Assembly (NCBI RefSeq): GCF_002582035.1
Contig: NZ_NUQE01000022.1
Span: forward strand, 104,345 to 163,895
DNA: 59,551 nucleotides
Origin: Bacillus pseudomycoides
GTDB lineage: Bacteria > Bacillota > Bacilli > Bacillales > Bacillaceae_G
Reading direction: 5' to 3'
Shown one piece after another: positions 9,253 through 17,528 of this stretch (positions are counted from its first letter, which is position 1; each line of letters opens with the position of its first letter). The translations under genes were made by a program, and so were the position numbers. The notes beneath the pieces are model-generated. The model saw only the letters and a list, made by a program, of their open reading frames with translations, was not told the origin of the DNA and made no database searches.

Positions 9253-9490
9253 ATTGTTCTAGTTCTAAAAGTTGTTGTAATTTTTCAATTTGAAAACCGG
9301 CTACAACTTCGCCATCTACAACAACGGTAGGGGTAGAATAAGAATCATAATCATATAGAAGACGATTACGAGCGGCAGCATCTTTTTTGACATCATATTC
9401 TGTAAATGTAATATGATTATGTTTTAAAAATTCTTTTATAATTTGACATGGTGGGCAATCTGGTTGTGTATATACATCTACTTTCTTCAT
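9251..9490 (-). CDS. glutaredoxin-like thiol protein
   Basis: A 79-residue glutaredoxin/NrdH-type fold. The redox motif CPPC sits at residues 12-15 (QPDCPPCQ), the cis-proline segment STPTVVVDG near 52, and a GF motif at 65-66 corresponds to the substrate-binding Gly of the family. It probably reduces disulfides with electrons from thioredoxin reductase or a low-molecular-weight thiol; the partner is unknown. The ATG has GGAGGA upstream. It is transcribed alone and convergent with the DUF3993-like gene. Confidence 0.88.
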   Translation of the reverse strand: MKKVDVYTQPDCPPCQIIKEFLKHNHITFTEYDVKKDAAARNRLLYDYDSYSTPTVVVDGEVVAGFQIEKLQQLLELEQ

Positions 9491-9845
9491 GTAAATCCTC
9501 CTCTTTAATTCATCTCAATTATAGTCTTGTATGTAAAAAACTTCAATGAAGTGAAGTTTTCATTGACACGGATGTACTTTCTGTTGAGAGCTAGATCAAT
9601 TCTCTCTTGTTTATCTTCTCTACCTTCACAGAGCATAAAGATAAAGTTTTTATACTACAAAATGCGGAAGAAAGGGCGTAGATATATGTATTTCGGCTTT
9701 TTGTATGTTTTTTCGACAAATTTTAGTTGAGTTTCTTGCTCATAACCATTATCCTAGGGTGTGGGACATTTTTTCAGTTATGACGGATAGAATGAGTATT
9801 GCTGCAAAACCTATTCGTAGGAAGATTAGAGAAAGGGGAGATTTC
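9491..9845. other. 355-bp intergenic region with no recognised gene
   Basis: An AT-rich stretch between the divergent glutaredoxin and ykuJ genes. It contains a small inverted repeat AACTTC...GAAGTT (9540-9560) and presumably both promoters. A very short reading frame near 9686 has no credible homology and is not called. Confidence 0.5.
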
Positions 9846-10082
9846 ATGTCTCTGCTCCAAGGAATTTTAACTCGTCTTGTTAGTTTGAAAGAACAAGCTG
9901 AAAGCGGCGAAGTAGCACAACGCTATTTTGAAGTGAACGGTGAACGCAAATGTAGCGTTAAATATTTTGATAAAAGCGATATGTACGAGCTAGAAGTGTA
10001 TCAACAAGGAGAAAAACCACAAGTATATCAATTCGATAATATTGATATGGTTGCAATCGAGATTTACGATATTCTTTCTTGA
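9846..10082 (+). CDS. ykuJ: YkuJ family small protein
   Basis: A 78-residue cytosolic protein matching the length and character of B. subtilis YkuJ (DUF1797), including the central NGERKCSVKYFDKSDMYELEVY and the C-terminal DNIDMVAIEIYDIL. Biochemical function unknown. The ATG at 9846 is chosen because GAAAGGGGAG is correctly placed before it; the upstream extension of the same frame has no ribosome site or family similarity. It is followed by a strong terminator and then by a bcr1-like repeat. Confidence 0.88.
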   Translation: MSLLQGILTRLVSLKEQAESGEVAQRYFEVNGERKCSVKYFDKSDMYELEVYQQGEKPQVYQFDNIDMVAIEIYDILS

Positions 10083-10087
10083 TACAT

Positions 10088-10128
10088 AAAAAGAAGGTGC
10101 CTAAGAATAAAAAGGCACCTTCTTTTTT
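10088..10128 (+). terminator. terminator of ykuJ
   Basis: AAAGAAGGTGCCT pairs with AGGCACCTTCTTT, followed by a T-run. Confidence 0.9.
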
Positions 10129-10180
10129 TATGTAAGCTGAATAATATTCGTTCCTTGTTCCTACACTGATAACACATTCT

Positions 10181-10335
10181 ATAAAATGAAGTTTCTGTCA
10201 GTAGGAGCTTCATCGCTTTACTGACGGAAAGCTTGCAATAATAGGACTCTTATGGGCAGTTATCTCTTACCTATATTTTTTGTTTTCTTACAATCTTAAG
10301 ATAGGAGTGTTACTGCCCAAAAATAGCGGGATAAA
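10181..10335 (+). repeat. bcr1-like repeat, full copy 4
   Basis: A 155-bp element starting ATAAAATGAAG and ending AGCGGGATAAA. The main hairpin keeps pairing with altered sequence (CTGTCAGTA with TACTGACGG). Its right end abuts the ribosome site (GAGGTGAGG) of the zinc-ribbon gene. Confidence 0.86.
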
Positions 10336-10347
10336 GAGGTGAGGAAA

Positions 10348-10497
10348 TTGGAAAAAATGCCTGTTGTTGTATGTCCAAAATGTCATAGACAATCAGAAAT
10401 TACACATGTGTTAACAGCGCAATCTAATCAAAATGTTATTTTCAAATGTCCATTTTGTACATATTTAATCCGGAATATCGAAACGAGTAAAGGATAA
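10348..10497 (+). CDS. 49-residue zinc-ribbon peptide
   Basis: A short gene with two CxxC knuckles (CPKC at residues 9-12 and CPFC near 35-38) separated by a beta-rich spacer, a classic zinc ribbon. The TTG at 10348 follows GAGGTGAGG; an ATG three codons later is the alternative start. It lies between ykuJ and ykuK. I know no B. subtilis counterpart at this position and assign no function. The ribosome site starts immediately after a bcr1-like repeat, so any transcript from upstream carries the repeat in its leader. Confidence 0.75.
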   Translation: MEKMPVVVCPKCHRQSEITHVLTAQSNQNVIFKCPFCTYLIRNIETSKG

Positions 10498-10571
10498 GTA
10501 AGACATATTTTGTTATTCTGTCCCATACAATGAGAATACGAAAGTCTGTCTATGAGAAGGGACGTGACTGT

Positions 10572-11090
10572 ATGGACGGAAAATATCAATTTTACAATTT
10601 AACAGAGCGGCATATGAGCTTTGAAACTGTATTCTCACGAATTTGTTACTTTATTCAAAGTGCACCGCGTAATATGTATCGATTGTCAATTGGAACAGAT
10701 TCACAAGTGCATCAAAATGATACTCGTTTTATTACAGCAATTCATCTGCACCGTGTTGGAAAAGGAGCATGGGGTTGTTTATACCATCAGACAATAAGGG
10801 GAAAGCCACCGAGTTTGAGAGAAAAAATTTACTTAGAAACACAGTTTAGTCAAGAGATTGCGTGTTTATTTACGCCTGAGCGAATACAACAGTTGTGGGA
10901 GCTTCTTTATCCCTACCGCGGAGAAGGTGCTGAATTCGTTATGGAAATTCATTTGGATATTGGGAAATACGGTTTGACGAGAGAGTTTATTTTAGATATG
11001 ACAAATAAAATTACAGCGATGGGGTTAACGCCTAAAATTAAGCCTGATGCATATGCGGCGTTTAGCTATGCGAATCGGTACACGAAATAA
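10572..11090 (+). CDS. ykuK: YkuK family protein, RNase H-like fold
   Basis: A 172-residue protein of the DUF458/YkuK group. RNase H-like features include IGTDSQVH near residue 38, followed by the Tyr/His-rich strand and FVMEIHLDIG near 123. The catalytic Asp set suggests a nuclease-like fold, but activity is not established. The ATG at 10572 is preferred because GAAGGGA precedes it; the in-frame upstream ATG at 10530 lacks a good site. It lies in the conserved ykuJ-ykuK-abbA-ykuL order. Confidence 0.85.
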   Translation: MDGKYQFYNLTERHMSFETVFSRICYFIQSAPRNMYRLSIGTDSQVHQNDTRFITAIHLHRVGKGAWGCLYHQTIRGKPPSLREKIYLETQFSQEIACLFTPERIQQLWELLYPYRGEGAEFVMEIHLDIGKYGLTREFILDMTNKITAMGLTPKIKPDAYAAFSYANRYTK

Positions 11091-11176
11091 TCATCAAACT
11101 GAATTTTCAATCTATTAAATAGGGGAAATCTTTTATATAATAAAGAATAAGGACAGTTGAATAAGGAGAGGAGAAA

Positions 11177-11368
11177 ATGAGTAGAGAAATTGATTTAACA
11201 AAAGAGGAACAAAACTTATTGCTAGATGTTTTGTTTCGGCAAAATTATGCGAGTGAAATACTTGCCGTTGAACTTTCTGATATCGAAACTGGGCGAAAGA
11301 AAACAGACATATCTCATTATAAACAAATCACAAACTTATTCGCTCGTCTGAAAAATGAAGGATATTAA
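11177..11368 (+). CDS. abbA: AbbA-like antirepressor of AbrB
   Basis: A 63-residue helical protein aligning by eye with B. subtilis AbbA (formerly YkzF): LTKEEQNLLLDVLFRQNYA, then AVELSDIETG and ISHYKQITNLFARLKNE. In B. subtilis AbbA binds AbrB, mimicking DNA, and relieves repression of transition-state genes under Spo0A control. Position between ykuK and ykuL is also as in B. subtilis. The start follows a very strong AAGGAGAGGAG site. Conservation is moderate, so function is inferred from family plus synteny. Confidence 0.8.
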   Translation: MSREIDLTKEEQNLLLDVLFRQNYASEILAVELSDIETGRKKTDISHYKQITNLFARLKNEGY

Positions 11369-11396
11369 GGCTGCCAGAATGGTAGTCTTTTCTTTT
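11369..11396 (+). terminator. terminator of abbA
   Basis: GGCTGCCA pairs with TGGTAGTC (with G-U pairs), followed by TTTTCTTTTG. Confidence 0.7.
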
Positions 11397-11585
11397 GTTT
11401 CTATGGTAAAATGAACTGTGGTTATTTATTTTACATGAGAAACAAAAGGACAAATAATAATATGTAACCGTTGTCATAAACTAAAAATAGAAGTGAGAAA
11501 ATAGAGGATTACTTAAACGAATTGTTTTTTACAATTAGTCTACAATTGCTACTTGTTAGAATGTATTAAAGTGGGGGATAACAAT

Positions 11586-12029
11586 ATGATTAGTATTCCG
11601 AAAGAAGAGTTTCAGCAAGTTTTTGTAAAAGACTTAATGATTTCATCTGAAAAAGTAGCACATGTTCAAATTGGAAATAATCTTGAGCATGCTTTGCTTG
11701 TCTTGGTGAAGTCTGGTTATTCTGCTATTCCAGTACTAGATCCGATGTACAAATTGCATGGATTAGTGAGTACGGCAATGATTTTAGATGGCATTTTGGG
11801 GCTAGAACGAATTGAATTTGAAAAGTTAGAGGATATGAAGGTAGAAAGTGTGATGAAAGGTGATATTCCATGCCTGAAGTTACAGGATTCATTTGCAAAA
11901 GCATTAGAGATTACGATTGATCATCCGTTTGTATGTGTTGAGAATGAGGAAGGATATTTTGAAGGGATTTTGACGCGGCGCGCAATCTTAAAATTACTAA
12001 ATAAAACGGTAAGACGGTTTAATCGATAA
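11586..12029 (+). CDS. darB: c-di-AMP-binding CBS protein DarB
   Basis: A 147-residue protein with two CBS domains, the size of B. subtilis DarB (YkuL, CbpB in Listeria). Visible CBS segments are VKSGYSAIPVLDPMYKLHGLVS (first) and HPFVCVENEEGYFEGILTRR (second). In B. subtilis the ligand-free protein binds the stringent-response enzyme Rel and pyruvate carboxylase, and c-di-AMP blocks this. pycA is in the same window at 43.9 kb. The ATG at 11586 follows TGGGGGA; an upstream TTG in frame is poorly supported. Confidence 0.88.
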   Translation: MISIPKEEFQQVFVKDLMISSEKVAHVQIGNNLEHALLVLVKSGYSAIPVLDPMYKLHGLVSTAMILDGILGLERIEFEKLEDMKVESVMKGDIPCLKLQDSFAKALEITIDHPFVCVENEEGYFEGILTRRAILKLLNKTVRRFNR

Positions 12030-12034
12030 TGTTG

Positions 12035-12073
12035 AAAAAGGCGACTTCAAATGAAAGAAGAAGTCGCTTTTAT
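12035..12073 (+). terminator. terminator of darB
   Basis: AAGGCGACTTC pairs with GAAGTCGCTTT around an 11-base loop, followed by a short T-tract. Confidence 0.75.
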
Positions 12074-12104
12074 CGTTCAGTTGTAACGAAGGAAGGAGAA
12101 AACA

Positions 12105-12962
12105 TTGCAAATTGATGATTTTCAAATGATGGTTATCTTAGCACAAGAGTTAAATATGCGAAAAGCTTCTGAGCGCTTATTTGTGTCACAACCAGCACTT
12201 AGTCAAAGACTCCAATCGATGGAAAAACAATGGGGGATGAAATTTTTTATTCGCTCGCAAAAAGGATTAACGATTACACCGGAAGGCGAGAAAGTAGCAA
12301 ATTATGCTAAAGATATGTTACAGAGAGAAGAAGCGATTAAAAGTGAATTAGCAACATTTCAGACGGAAACGTATGGTACGTTAAAGCTTGCTGTGGCCTC
12401 TGTTATTGGACAATACTGGTTACCGCCAGTCTTAAAGATGTTTGTACAAAGGTATCCATTTGTGAAAATTTCTCTTTTTACAGGCTGGAGTAGTGAGGTG
12501 CAAAATCATTTTTACGAAGGTGATGTTCATGTTGCCATTTTGCGAGGGAAGCAAGAGTATAAAGGATATAAACAGCAATTATTTGAAGATGAGTTGTATT
12601 TAGTTGATACGGAGATTAAGGATATTTCCATGTTAAAAGACACTAATAAACCGTTTATTCAATTTAAAAGTGATTCGACATATTATGGACAAATACAGAA
12701 TTGGTGGTATGGTTTATTTTCTAATCCGCCTAAACGTACGATTGTTGTCGATCAAATTGAAACATGTAAGAAGCTCGTTTTAAACGGTATTGGTTACGCA
12801 CTTTTGCCCTCTACAGTTTTAAAAGAAGTAAAGGAAAAGACATATAAAACTCCAGTGAAACTGACGAGAGAAACGTGGTTATTAACAAGTGAATCGGCTA
12901 GACAATTAAAACAAGTGCAAGCATTTTTAGACATTATCGAAGAAATTCAAGCAGGAAAATAA
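12105..12962 (+). CDS. ccpC: LysR-type regulator CcpC
   Basis: A 285-residue LysR-family regulator. The N-terminal helix-turn-helix is at residues 1-60 (MRKASERLFVSQPALSQRLQSME), followed by the periplasmic-binding-like effector domain. The DNA-binding region is nearly the B. subtilis CcpC sequence. CcpC represses citB and citZ and responds to citrate, controlling entry into the TCA cycle. The TTG start at 12105 has GGAAGGAG 8 bases upstream and gives the CcpC N terminus. Gene order darB-ccpC-dapH follows B. subtilis, although ykuN-P are missing. Confidence 0.88.
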   Translation: MQIDDFQMMVILAQELNMRKASERLFVSQPALSQRLQSMEKQWGMKFFIRSQKGLTITPEGEKVANYAKDMLQREEAIKSELATFQTETYGTLKLAVASVIGQYWLPPVLKMFVQRYPFVKISLFTGWSSEVQNHFYEGDVHVAILRGKQEYKGYKQQLFEDELYLVDTEIKDISMLKDTNKPFIQFKSDSTYYGQIQNWWYGLFSNPPKRTIVVDQIETCKKLVLNGIGYALLPSTVLKEVKEKTYKTPVKLTRETWLLTSESARQLKQVQAFLDIIEEIQAGK

Positions 12963-13033
12963 GATTATTATCTTGCGAGGAGTCTTTTCGTTTGGTAGAG
13001 TAACATTATAAATGGATTTAGGAGGCAACAAGC

Positions 13034-13756
13034 ATGAAAAAGATGGATGCAAACGAGATTATTTCGTTTATTCAAAAAAGCGAGAAGAAAACTCCTGTAA
13101 AGGTATACATAAAAGGGGATTTAAAAGAAATTACATTCCCAGAAACAGTACAAGCATTTGTAAATAAAAAATCAGGTGTATTATTTGGAGAATGGTCTGA
13201 AATTAAGACAATCCTTGATGAAAATAATAAGCACGTTGTAGATTATGTTGTAGAAAATGATCGTCGTAACTCTGCAATTCCAATGCTTGACTTAAAAGGT
13301 ATTAAAGCACGTATTGAACCAGGTGCAATTATTCGTGATCATGTTGAAATTGGTGATAATGCAGTTATTATGATGAATGCAACAATCAACATTGGGGCTG
13401 TAATTGGTGAAGGTTCAATGATCGATATGAATGCAGTGCTTGGTGGACGTGCAACAGTAGGTAAAAACTGTCACGTTGGAGCTGGAGCTGTACTTGCAGG
13501 GGTTATCGAGCCACCTTCTGCAAAACCGGTTATTATTGAAGATGATGTTGTAATTGGTGCAAATGTAGTTGTTCTAGAAGGTGTTACAGTAGGTAAAGGT
13601 GCAGTTGTTGCAGCGGGTGCAGTTGTAACAGAAGATGTACCGCCATACACTGTTGTTGCAGGAACGCCAGCTCGCGTTATTAAAGAAATTGACGAAAAAA
13701 CAAAAGCGAAAACAGAAATTAAACAAGAGCTTCGTCAACTGAATCCGGAAGAATAA
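13034..13756 (+). CDS. dapH: tetrahydrodipicolinate N-acetyltransferase
   Basis: Transfers acetyl from acetyl-CoA to tetrahydrodipicolinate in the acetylase branch of lysine/diaminopimelate synthesis. At 240 residues it has the family length. The N-terminal domain (1-90) precedes a left-handed beta-helix of hexapeptide repeats (about 92-205, for example [15 protein letters not shown] and [16 protein letters not shown]), ending [14 protein letters not shown]. It forms an operon-like pair with dapL 57 bases downstream, although a terminator hairpin lies between. The ATG has TTAGGAGG upstream. Confidence 0.95.
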   Translation: MKKMDANEIISFIQKSEKKTPVKVYIKGDLKEITFPETVQAFVNKKSGVLFGEWSEIKTILDENNKHVVDYVVENDRRNSAIPMLDLKGIKARIEPGAIIRDHVEIGDNAVIMMNATINIGAVIGEGSMIDMNAVLGGRATVGKNCHVGAGAVLAGVIEPPSAKPVIIEDDVVIGANVVVLEGVTVGKGAVVAAGAVVTEDVPPYTVVAGTPARVIKEIDEKTKAKTEIKQELRQLNPEE

Positions 13757-13761
13757 AAAAG

Positions 13762-13796
13762 AAAGCGTAAGGGCTTGCAGGCTCTTACGCTTTTTA
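13762..13796 (+). terminator. hairpin between dapH and dapL
   Basis: AAGCGTAAGGGC pairs with GCTCTTACGCTT, followed by TTTTT. It lies within the dapH-dapL gap and probably reduces, rather than abolishes, read-through. Confidence 0.8.
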
Positions 13797-13813
13797 TCAA
13801 TGGTGGTGAAAAG

Positions 13814-14941
13814 ATGATGAACAAATTTATACAAATGCGCAGAGATTTACACCAAATTCCAGAGCTTGGTTTTCAAGAATGGAAAACACAGCAATATATT
13901 TTAGATTATATAAATACTCTTCCGAGTGAATATATGGAAGTAAAAACGTGGAAAACGGGTGTCGTTGTAAAAGTACATGGTCGAAATCCGGAAAAAACAA
14001 TTGGCTACCGTGCTGATATTGATGGGCTTCCGATTACGGAGGAGACAGGATATAATTTTGCTTCATTACATGAAGGCATGATGCACGCATGCGGGCATGA
14101 CATTCATACAACAATTGGCCTCGGCCTATTAACAGCTTTTGTTACAGAGCGAATTGACGATCATCTTGTTTTTATTTTTCAACCAGCTGAAGAAGGGCCA
14201 GGTGGTGCTCTTCCGCTATTACAAAGTGAAGAATTTCAAGCGTGGAAACCAGATATGATTCTTGGGCTTCATATTGCACCTGAATATCCAGTTGGGTCAA
14301 TTGCGACAAAAGAAGGGTTGCTTTTTGCAAATACATCGGAGTTATACATTGATTTGAAAGGGAAAGGTGGGCATGCAGCATATCCACATACAGCTAACGA
14401 TATGATTGTTGCGGCAAGCCACCTTGTCACACAACTGCAATCTGTTATTAGTCGAAATGTAAATCCGTTAGATAGCGCAGTTATTACAATTGGAAAAATT
14501 ACTGGTGGAACCGTACAAAATATTATTGCAGAAAAGGCACGTTTAGAAGGGACGATTCGTACATTATCTGTTGAATCTATGAAACGAGTGAAGGAACGTA
14601 TTGAAGCGATCGTTGCAGGGATTGAAACGTCTTTTCAATGTACAGCGCACATTGATTATGGAGCGATGTATCACCAAGTATATAATCATGAAACGTTAAC
14701 ACAGGAATTTATGAAATTTACGGCCGAACATACAGATATGAATGTTATCACCTGTACAGAAGCGATGACAGGAGAAGATTTTGGCTACATGCTTCGAGAT
14801 ATTCCTGGTTTTATGTTTTGGCTCGGTGTAGAGTCTGAATATGGCCTACACCATGCAAAATTACAGCCGAATGAATCCGCAATTGAAAAAGCGATTACTT
14901 TTTTAACAACATATGTAAAATGGAAAGGGAACAGAGCGTGA
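13814..14941 (+). CDS. dapL: N-acetyldiaminopimelate deacetylase
   Basis: Removes acetate from N-acetyl-LL-diaminopimelate, the third enzyme of the acetylase branch. The 375-residue M20 metallopeptidase-like protein has metal/active-site motifs RADIDGLPI (about 73), [10 protein letters not shown] (about 95), [10 protein letters not shown] (about 127) and LHHAK near the C terminus. The start is the first of two adjacent ATGs after GGTGGTGAAAAG; the second (13817) is equally possible. B. subtilis ykuS and ykuT, which follow this gene there, are absent. Family name in B. subtilis: ykuR. Confidence 0.93.
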   Translation: MMNKFIQMRRDLHQIPELGFQEWKTQQYILDYINTLPSEYMEVKTWKTGVVVKVHGRNPEKTIGYRADIDGLPITEETGYNFASLHEGMMHACGHDIHTTIGLGLLTAFVTERIDDHLVFIFQPAEEGPGGALPLLQSEEFQAWKPDMILGLHIAPEYPVGSIATKEGLLFANTSELYIDLKGKGGHAAYPHTANDMIVAASHLVTQLQSVISRNVNPLDSAVITIGKITGGTVQNIIAEKARLEGTIRTLSVESMKRVKERIEAIVAGIETSFQCTAHIDYGAMYHQVYNHETLTQEFMKFTAEHTDMNVITCTEAMTGEDFGYMLRDIPGFMFWLGVESEYGLHHAKLQPNESAIEKAITFLTTYVKWKGNRA

Positions 14942-14957
14942 TGCTTGTTCCCCTTTT
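14924..14957 (+). terminator. terminator of dapL
   Basis: AAAGGGAACA pairs with TGTTCCCCTTT. The left arm overlaps the last codons of dapL. Confidence 0.85.
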
Positions 14958-15057
14958 GTATAAGAAAAAATTTTATGGTCTATCGTGCATTTTTTTTGTA
15001 ATTCTAGCACAATACTTTATAATGGTAGGTAGAGGGAAAAGTTATTAGTCAGTTATA

Positions 15058-15072
15058 TTATAATAATTATTA
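15058..15072. promoter_or_regulatory. PerR-like operator before ykuU
   Basis: TTATAATAATTATTA matches the PerR box (TTATAAT-N-ATTATAA) at all but one position, and ends 7 bases before the -35 of the ykuU promoter. It would fit peroxide control of a peroxiredoxin. The region is AT-rich, which raises the chance of coincidence, and a Fur box is a weaker match. Confidence 0.5.
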
Positions 15073-15079
15073 AATAATA

Positions 15080-15109
15080 TTGACTAAAAACTAATTCTTT
15101 CTATATAAT
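15080..15109 (+). promoter_or_regulatory. sigma-A promoter of ykuU
   Basis: TTGACT (15080-15085), an 18-base spacer and TATAAT (15104-15109), followed by a leader of about 40 bases and ACGGAGGT before the ATG. Confidence 0.7.
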
Positions 15110-15157
15110 ACAAGAGTAGATAACATATAATTAAAAATTTAACGGAGGTTGATACAT

Positions 15158-15706
15158 ATGGCAGAACGTATGGTAGCAAAACAGGCTCCACGCTTTGAGA
15201 TGGACGCTGTTATGCCAAACAAAGAATTTGGTAAAGTAAGTCTTGAAGAGGTTATGAAACAAGATAAATGGACAGTGCTTTTCTTCTATCCAATGGACTT
15301 CACTTTTGTATGTCCAACAGAAATCATCGCACTTTCTGAGCGTTATGATGAGTTTGAAGACTTAGATGCAGAAGTGATTGGTGTATCAACTGACACAATT
15401 CATACTCATTTAGCATGGATTAACACTGATCGTACGAAAAACGGTTTAGGTGAATTGAAATACCCATTAGCTGCTGATACAAATCATGTAGTATCTCGTG
15501 ACTATGGCGTATTACTTGAAGAAGAAGGTATCGCACTTCGTGGTCTATTCATTATTAGCCCAGAAGGCGAATTAATGTACCAAGTTGTACATCATAATAA
15601 CATTGGACGTGAAGTCGACGAAGTAATCCGCGTTCTTCAAGCTCTTCAAACTGGTGGACTTTGCCCAGCAAACTGGAAACCAGGTCAAGCAACTTTAAAC
15701 GTTTAA
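15158..15706 (+). CDS. ykuU: 2-Cys peroxiredoxin YkuU
   Basis: Reduces hydrogen peroxide and organic hydroperoxides. The 182-residue protein has the peroxidatic Cys in DFTFVCPTE (about 52) and the resolving Cys in GGLCPANW (about 170), the typical 2-Cys AhpC/Prx1 layout. ykuV, a thioredoxin-like protein, follows 74 bases later as in B. subtilis, suggesting a redox pair. The ATG at 15158 has ACGGAGGTTG upstream; an in-frame upstream start lacks one. Dense use of preferred codons suggests high expression. Regulation may involve the PerR-like site. Confidence 0.94.
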   Translation: MAERMVAKQAPRFEMDAVMPNKEFGKVSLEEVMKQDKWTVLFFYPMDFTFVCPTEIIALSERYDEFEDLDAEVIGVSTDTIHTHLAWINTDRTKNGLGELKYPLAADTNHVVSRDYGVLLEEEGIALRGLFIISPEGELMYQVVHHNNIGREVDEVIRVLQALQTGGLCPANWKPGQATLNV

Positions 15707-15724
15707 TTTTTGACTGAGTGAAAA

Positions 15725-15756
15725 AAAGGTCTAACAAATTGTTGTTAGGCCTTTCT
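15725..15756 (+). terminator. terminator of ykuU
   Basis: AAAGGTCTAACAA pairs with TTGTTAGGCCTTT. It separates ykuU from ykuV. Confidence 0.8.
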
Positions 15757-15780
15757 CTACATACATAAGGAGGAAATGTA

Positions 15781-16239
15781 ATGAAGTTACGTGAACCAAT
15801 GCCTTCCTTAGAAGGAGCGACAGCAGTACTAAATGGAGAAGTAGTAAGGGAAGAACTAATTGGCGATAAACCAACATTGATTCATTTCTGGTCTGTTAGT
15901 TGTCACTTATGCAAAGAAGCGATGCCGAGCATTAACGAATTCCGTGATGACTATAAAAATAAATTAAATGTAATTGCTGTGCATATGCCGCGTTCAGAAG
16001 AAGATTTAGATCTTGAAAAAGTGAAAGAAGTGGCAGAGGAGCACGGTATTGTACAGCCGATTTTAGTAGACAATAAGCATACGATTACAGATTCCTTTGA
16101 AAATCAATATGTGCCAGCATATTATGTGTTTGATAAAAATGGTGTGCTGCGTCATTTCCAAGCTGGTGGTAGTGGCATGCAAATGCTAACAAAACGAGTA
16201 AATCGTGTTCTTGATGAAGCTGAAAAAGCAGCTGAATAA
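15781..16239 (+). CDS. ykuV: thiol-disulfide oxidoreductase YkuV
   Basis: A cytoplasmic thioredoxin-like protein of 152 residues, without a signal peptide. The redox centre is SCHLCKEAMP near residue 40 (CxxC = CHLC), with the cis-proline segment QYVPAYYVFDKNG near 113. It resembles TlpA/ResA domains but lacks their membrane anchor. In B. subtilis, YkuV is a reduced-state thiol oxidoreductase of the cytosol. A likely partner is the peroxiredoxin YkuU upstream (inference from pairing). The ribosome site is AAGGAGG. Confidence 0.92.
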   Translation: MKLREPMPSLEGATAVLNGEVVREELIGDKPTLIHFWSVSCHLCKEAMPSINEFRDDYKNKLNVIAVHMPRSEEDLDLEKVKEVAEEHGIVQPILVDNKHTITDSFENQYVPAYYVFDKNGVLRHFQAGGSGMQMLTKRVNRVLDEAEKAAE

Positions 16240-16242
16240 TGG

Positions 16243-16272
16243 AAAACCTCCCTTGTGATAGGGAGGTTTTTA
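16243..16272 (+). terminator. terminator of ykuV
   Basis: AAAACCTCCC pairs with GGGAGGTTTT around TTGTGATA. Confidence 0.9.
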
Positions 16273-16340
16273 GTTTACATCACACATGAAAAATGTGTAA
16301 AATCAATGTGTTACATAGAGAAAAAAAGGTAGGGGATAGC

Positions 16341-17207
16341 GTGAAAATTGGAAGTTCTATACTATGTTTCTTTTTATATACATATGTAATTGTAGCTGCA
16401 ATATATTTTGGCGTTAGTTTTTATACATATTGTTTAGCAAAAAAAGAAAGCTATGCGAACACATATGAGTGGGTGAGAGTGTATTTATCACCTGTTGCAG
16501 AAATTATGAATGCGTTTGTACTATTCTTATTTGTTGGATTAATTGCTTTTTCAACGAGCTTAGTAGGAAATAAAACGACTTTATTTATCCTTGGTGCCAT
16601 TATTTTTATGTTACTAGGAATTCGAATTGGTAATATGGTGTTTTGGAATAACGGTCTAGTTGAAGGATATACTAGCATAGGCATTCCGGGTTTGATAGCT
16701 GCAATTGTTACAAATATAGAAAATGAGTATTATCAGCTTCATTTTTGGTTAATTATTGTTCTGACAATTGTATCGCTCTTATATATAAGTGCGACTTTTT
16801 TAACGTATTGCGCATATAAACGAGAAGATAGGCAAGCGGTATTACTTTTTCGAAAGTGGGCTTTATTTTGGAGTGTTCCAACTATGTTTGTCATAGGAGC
16901 AATTGCTATTATTGTGAACGGATATGAACTAGTAGGGTGGCAAAAGATGATTGAAATATGGTGGGTATTTATTGTTTCTTTTGCTGGTTTTTTAGGCGCT
17001 ACTCATTATTTATTTCATCAGCAGCACTATCAATTTGCATTGTTATTTGCTTTTATACAGTTGCTATTTGCCTTTTTTGGTCAAGAGACTTTAGTATTTG
17101 TATTTCAGACGTTTAGTTCGTTTGGAAATATTTTTGTTTTTGGTATGTTAATATGTATGCTTGCGTTTTATTTACAACAATTTTTCTATATTCAAAAACA
17201 AAAATAA
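16341..17207 (+). CDS. polytopic membrane protein, distantly CydB-like
   Basis: A 288-residue integral membrane protein with about eight or nine predicted hydrophobic segments and almost no soluble part. Segments around residues 60-110 and 165-215 (ATFLTYCAYKREDRQAVLLFRKWALFW) recall subunit II of cytochrome bd oxidases (CydB), but the protein is about 50 residues shorter and no CydA gene is near. I therefore call it only CydB-like. The GTG start at 16341 has GGTAGGGGAT upstream. It lies between ykuV and ktrC as an apparent single gene. Confidence 0.65.
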   Translation: MKIGSSILCFFLYTYVIVAAIYFGVSFYTYCLAKKESYANTYEWVRVYLSPVAEIMNAFVLFLFVGLIAFSTSLVGNKTTLFILGAIIFMLLGIRIGNMVFWNNGLVEGYTSIGIPGLIAAIVTNIENEYYQLHFWLIIVLTIVSLLYISATFLTYCAYKREDRQAVLLFRKWALFWSVPTMFVIGAIAIIVNGYELVGWQKMIEIWWVFIVSFAGFLGATHYLFHQQHYQFALLFAFIQLLFAFFGQETLVFVFQTFSSFGNIFVFGMLICMLAFYLQQFFYIQKQK

Positions 17208-17272
17208 AGATGGAAAGGAAATATAGCATTTATAAGTATGGTACAATGATAGTTGATCCTAATCACACGGCA

Positions 17273-17395
17273 GTAAAGCCTTTACACCTTGTTTTTGAAG
17301 GGGCAAAGAATTGATAAGAGAATAGAATAGCTTCTTACAAGAGCTTGATTCGTTCAATTAACCATGAGTAGAAATTTTAATTGATCCCGCATTAA
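17273..17395 (-). repeat. bcr1-like repeat, decayed copy 5
   Basis: A degraded reverse-orientation copy. Recognisable pieces are GGCAGTAAAGCC at the left and the segment GAGCTTGATTCGTTCAATTAACCAT, ending TTGAT shared with copy 6. The left boundary is approximate. Confidence 0.55.
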
Positions 17396-17528
17396 CGGAT
17401 AGTAAGCTCCCCATCTCAAGGTTAAGAGAGTAGTGAGGAAGGTAGGGAATAACTGCTGGTATGCGCTCGATTGGTTCAACTAATTATCAGTGGAGAATAA
17501 AAAAACCGCTGTAGAAGTTGCACTTTAT
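17391..17528 (-). repeat. bcr1-like repeat, copy 6 upstream of ktrC
   Basis: A reverse-orientation 138-bp copy, from TTGATCCCGCATTAACGGA to GTTGCACTTTAT, in tandem with copy 5. It ends 18 bases before the ktrC ribosome site, so it forms most of the visible upstream region of that gene. Confidence 0.75.

Noticed and set aside
9662-9730. 22-codon frame upstream of ykuJ
   Set aside because: Weak start signals, no terminator of its own and low-complexity hydrophobic sequence.
9705-9845. N-terminal extension of ykuJ
   Set aside because: No ribosome site and no family similarity upstream of the ATG at 9846.
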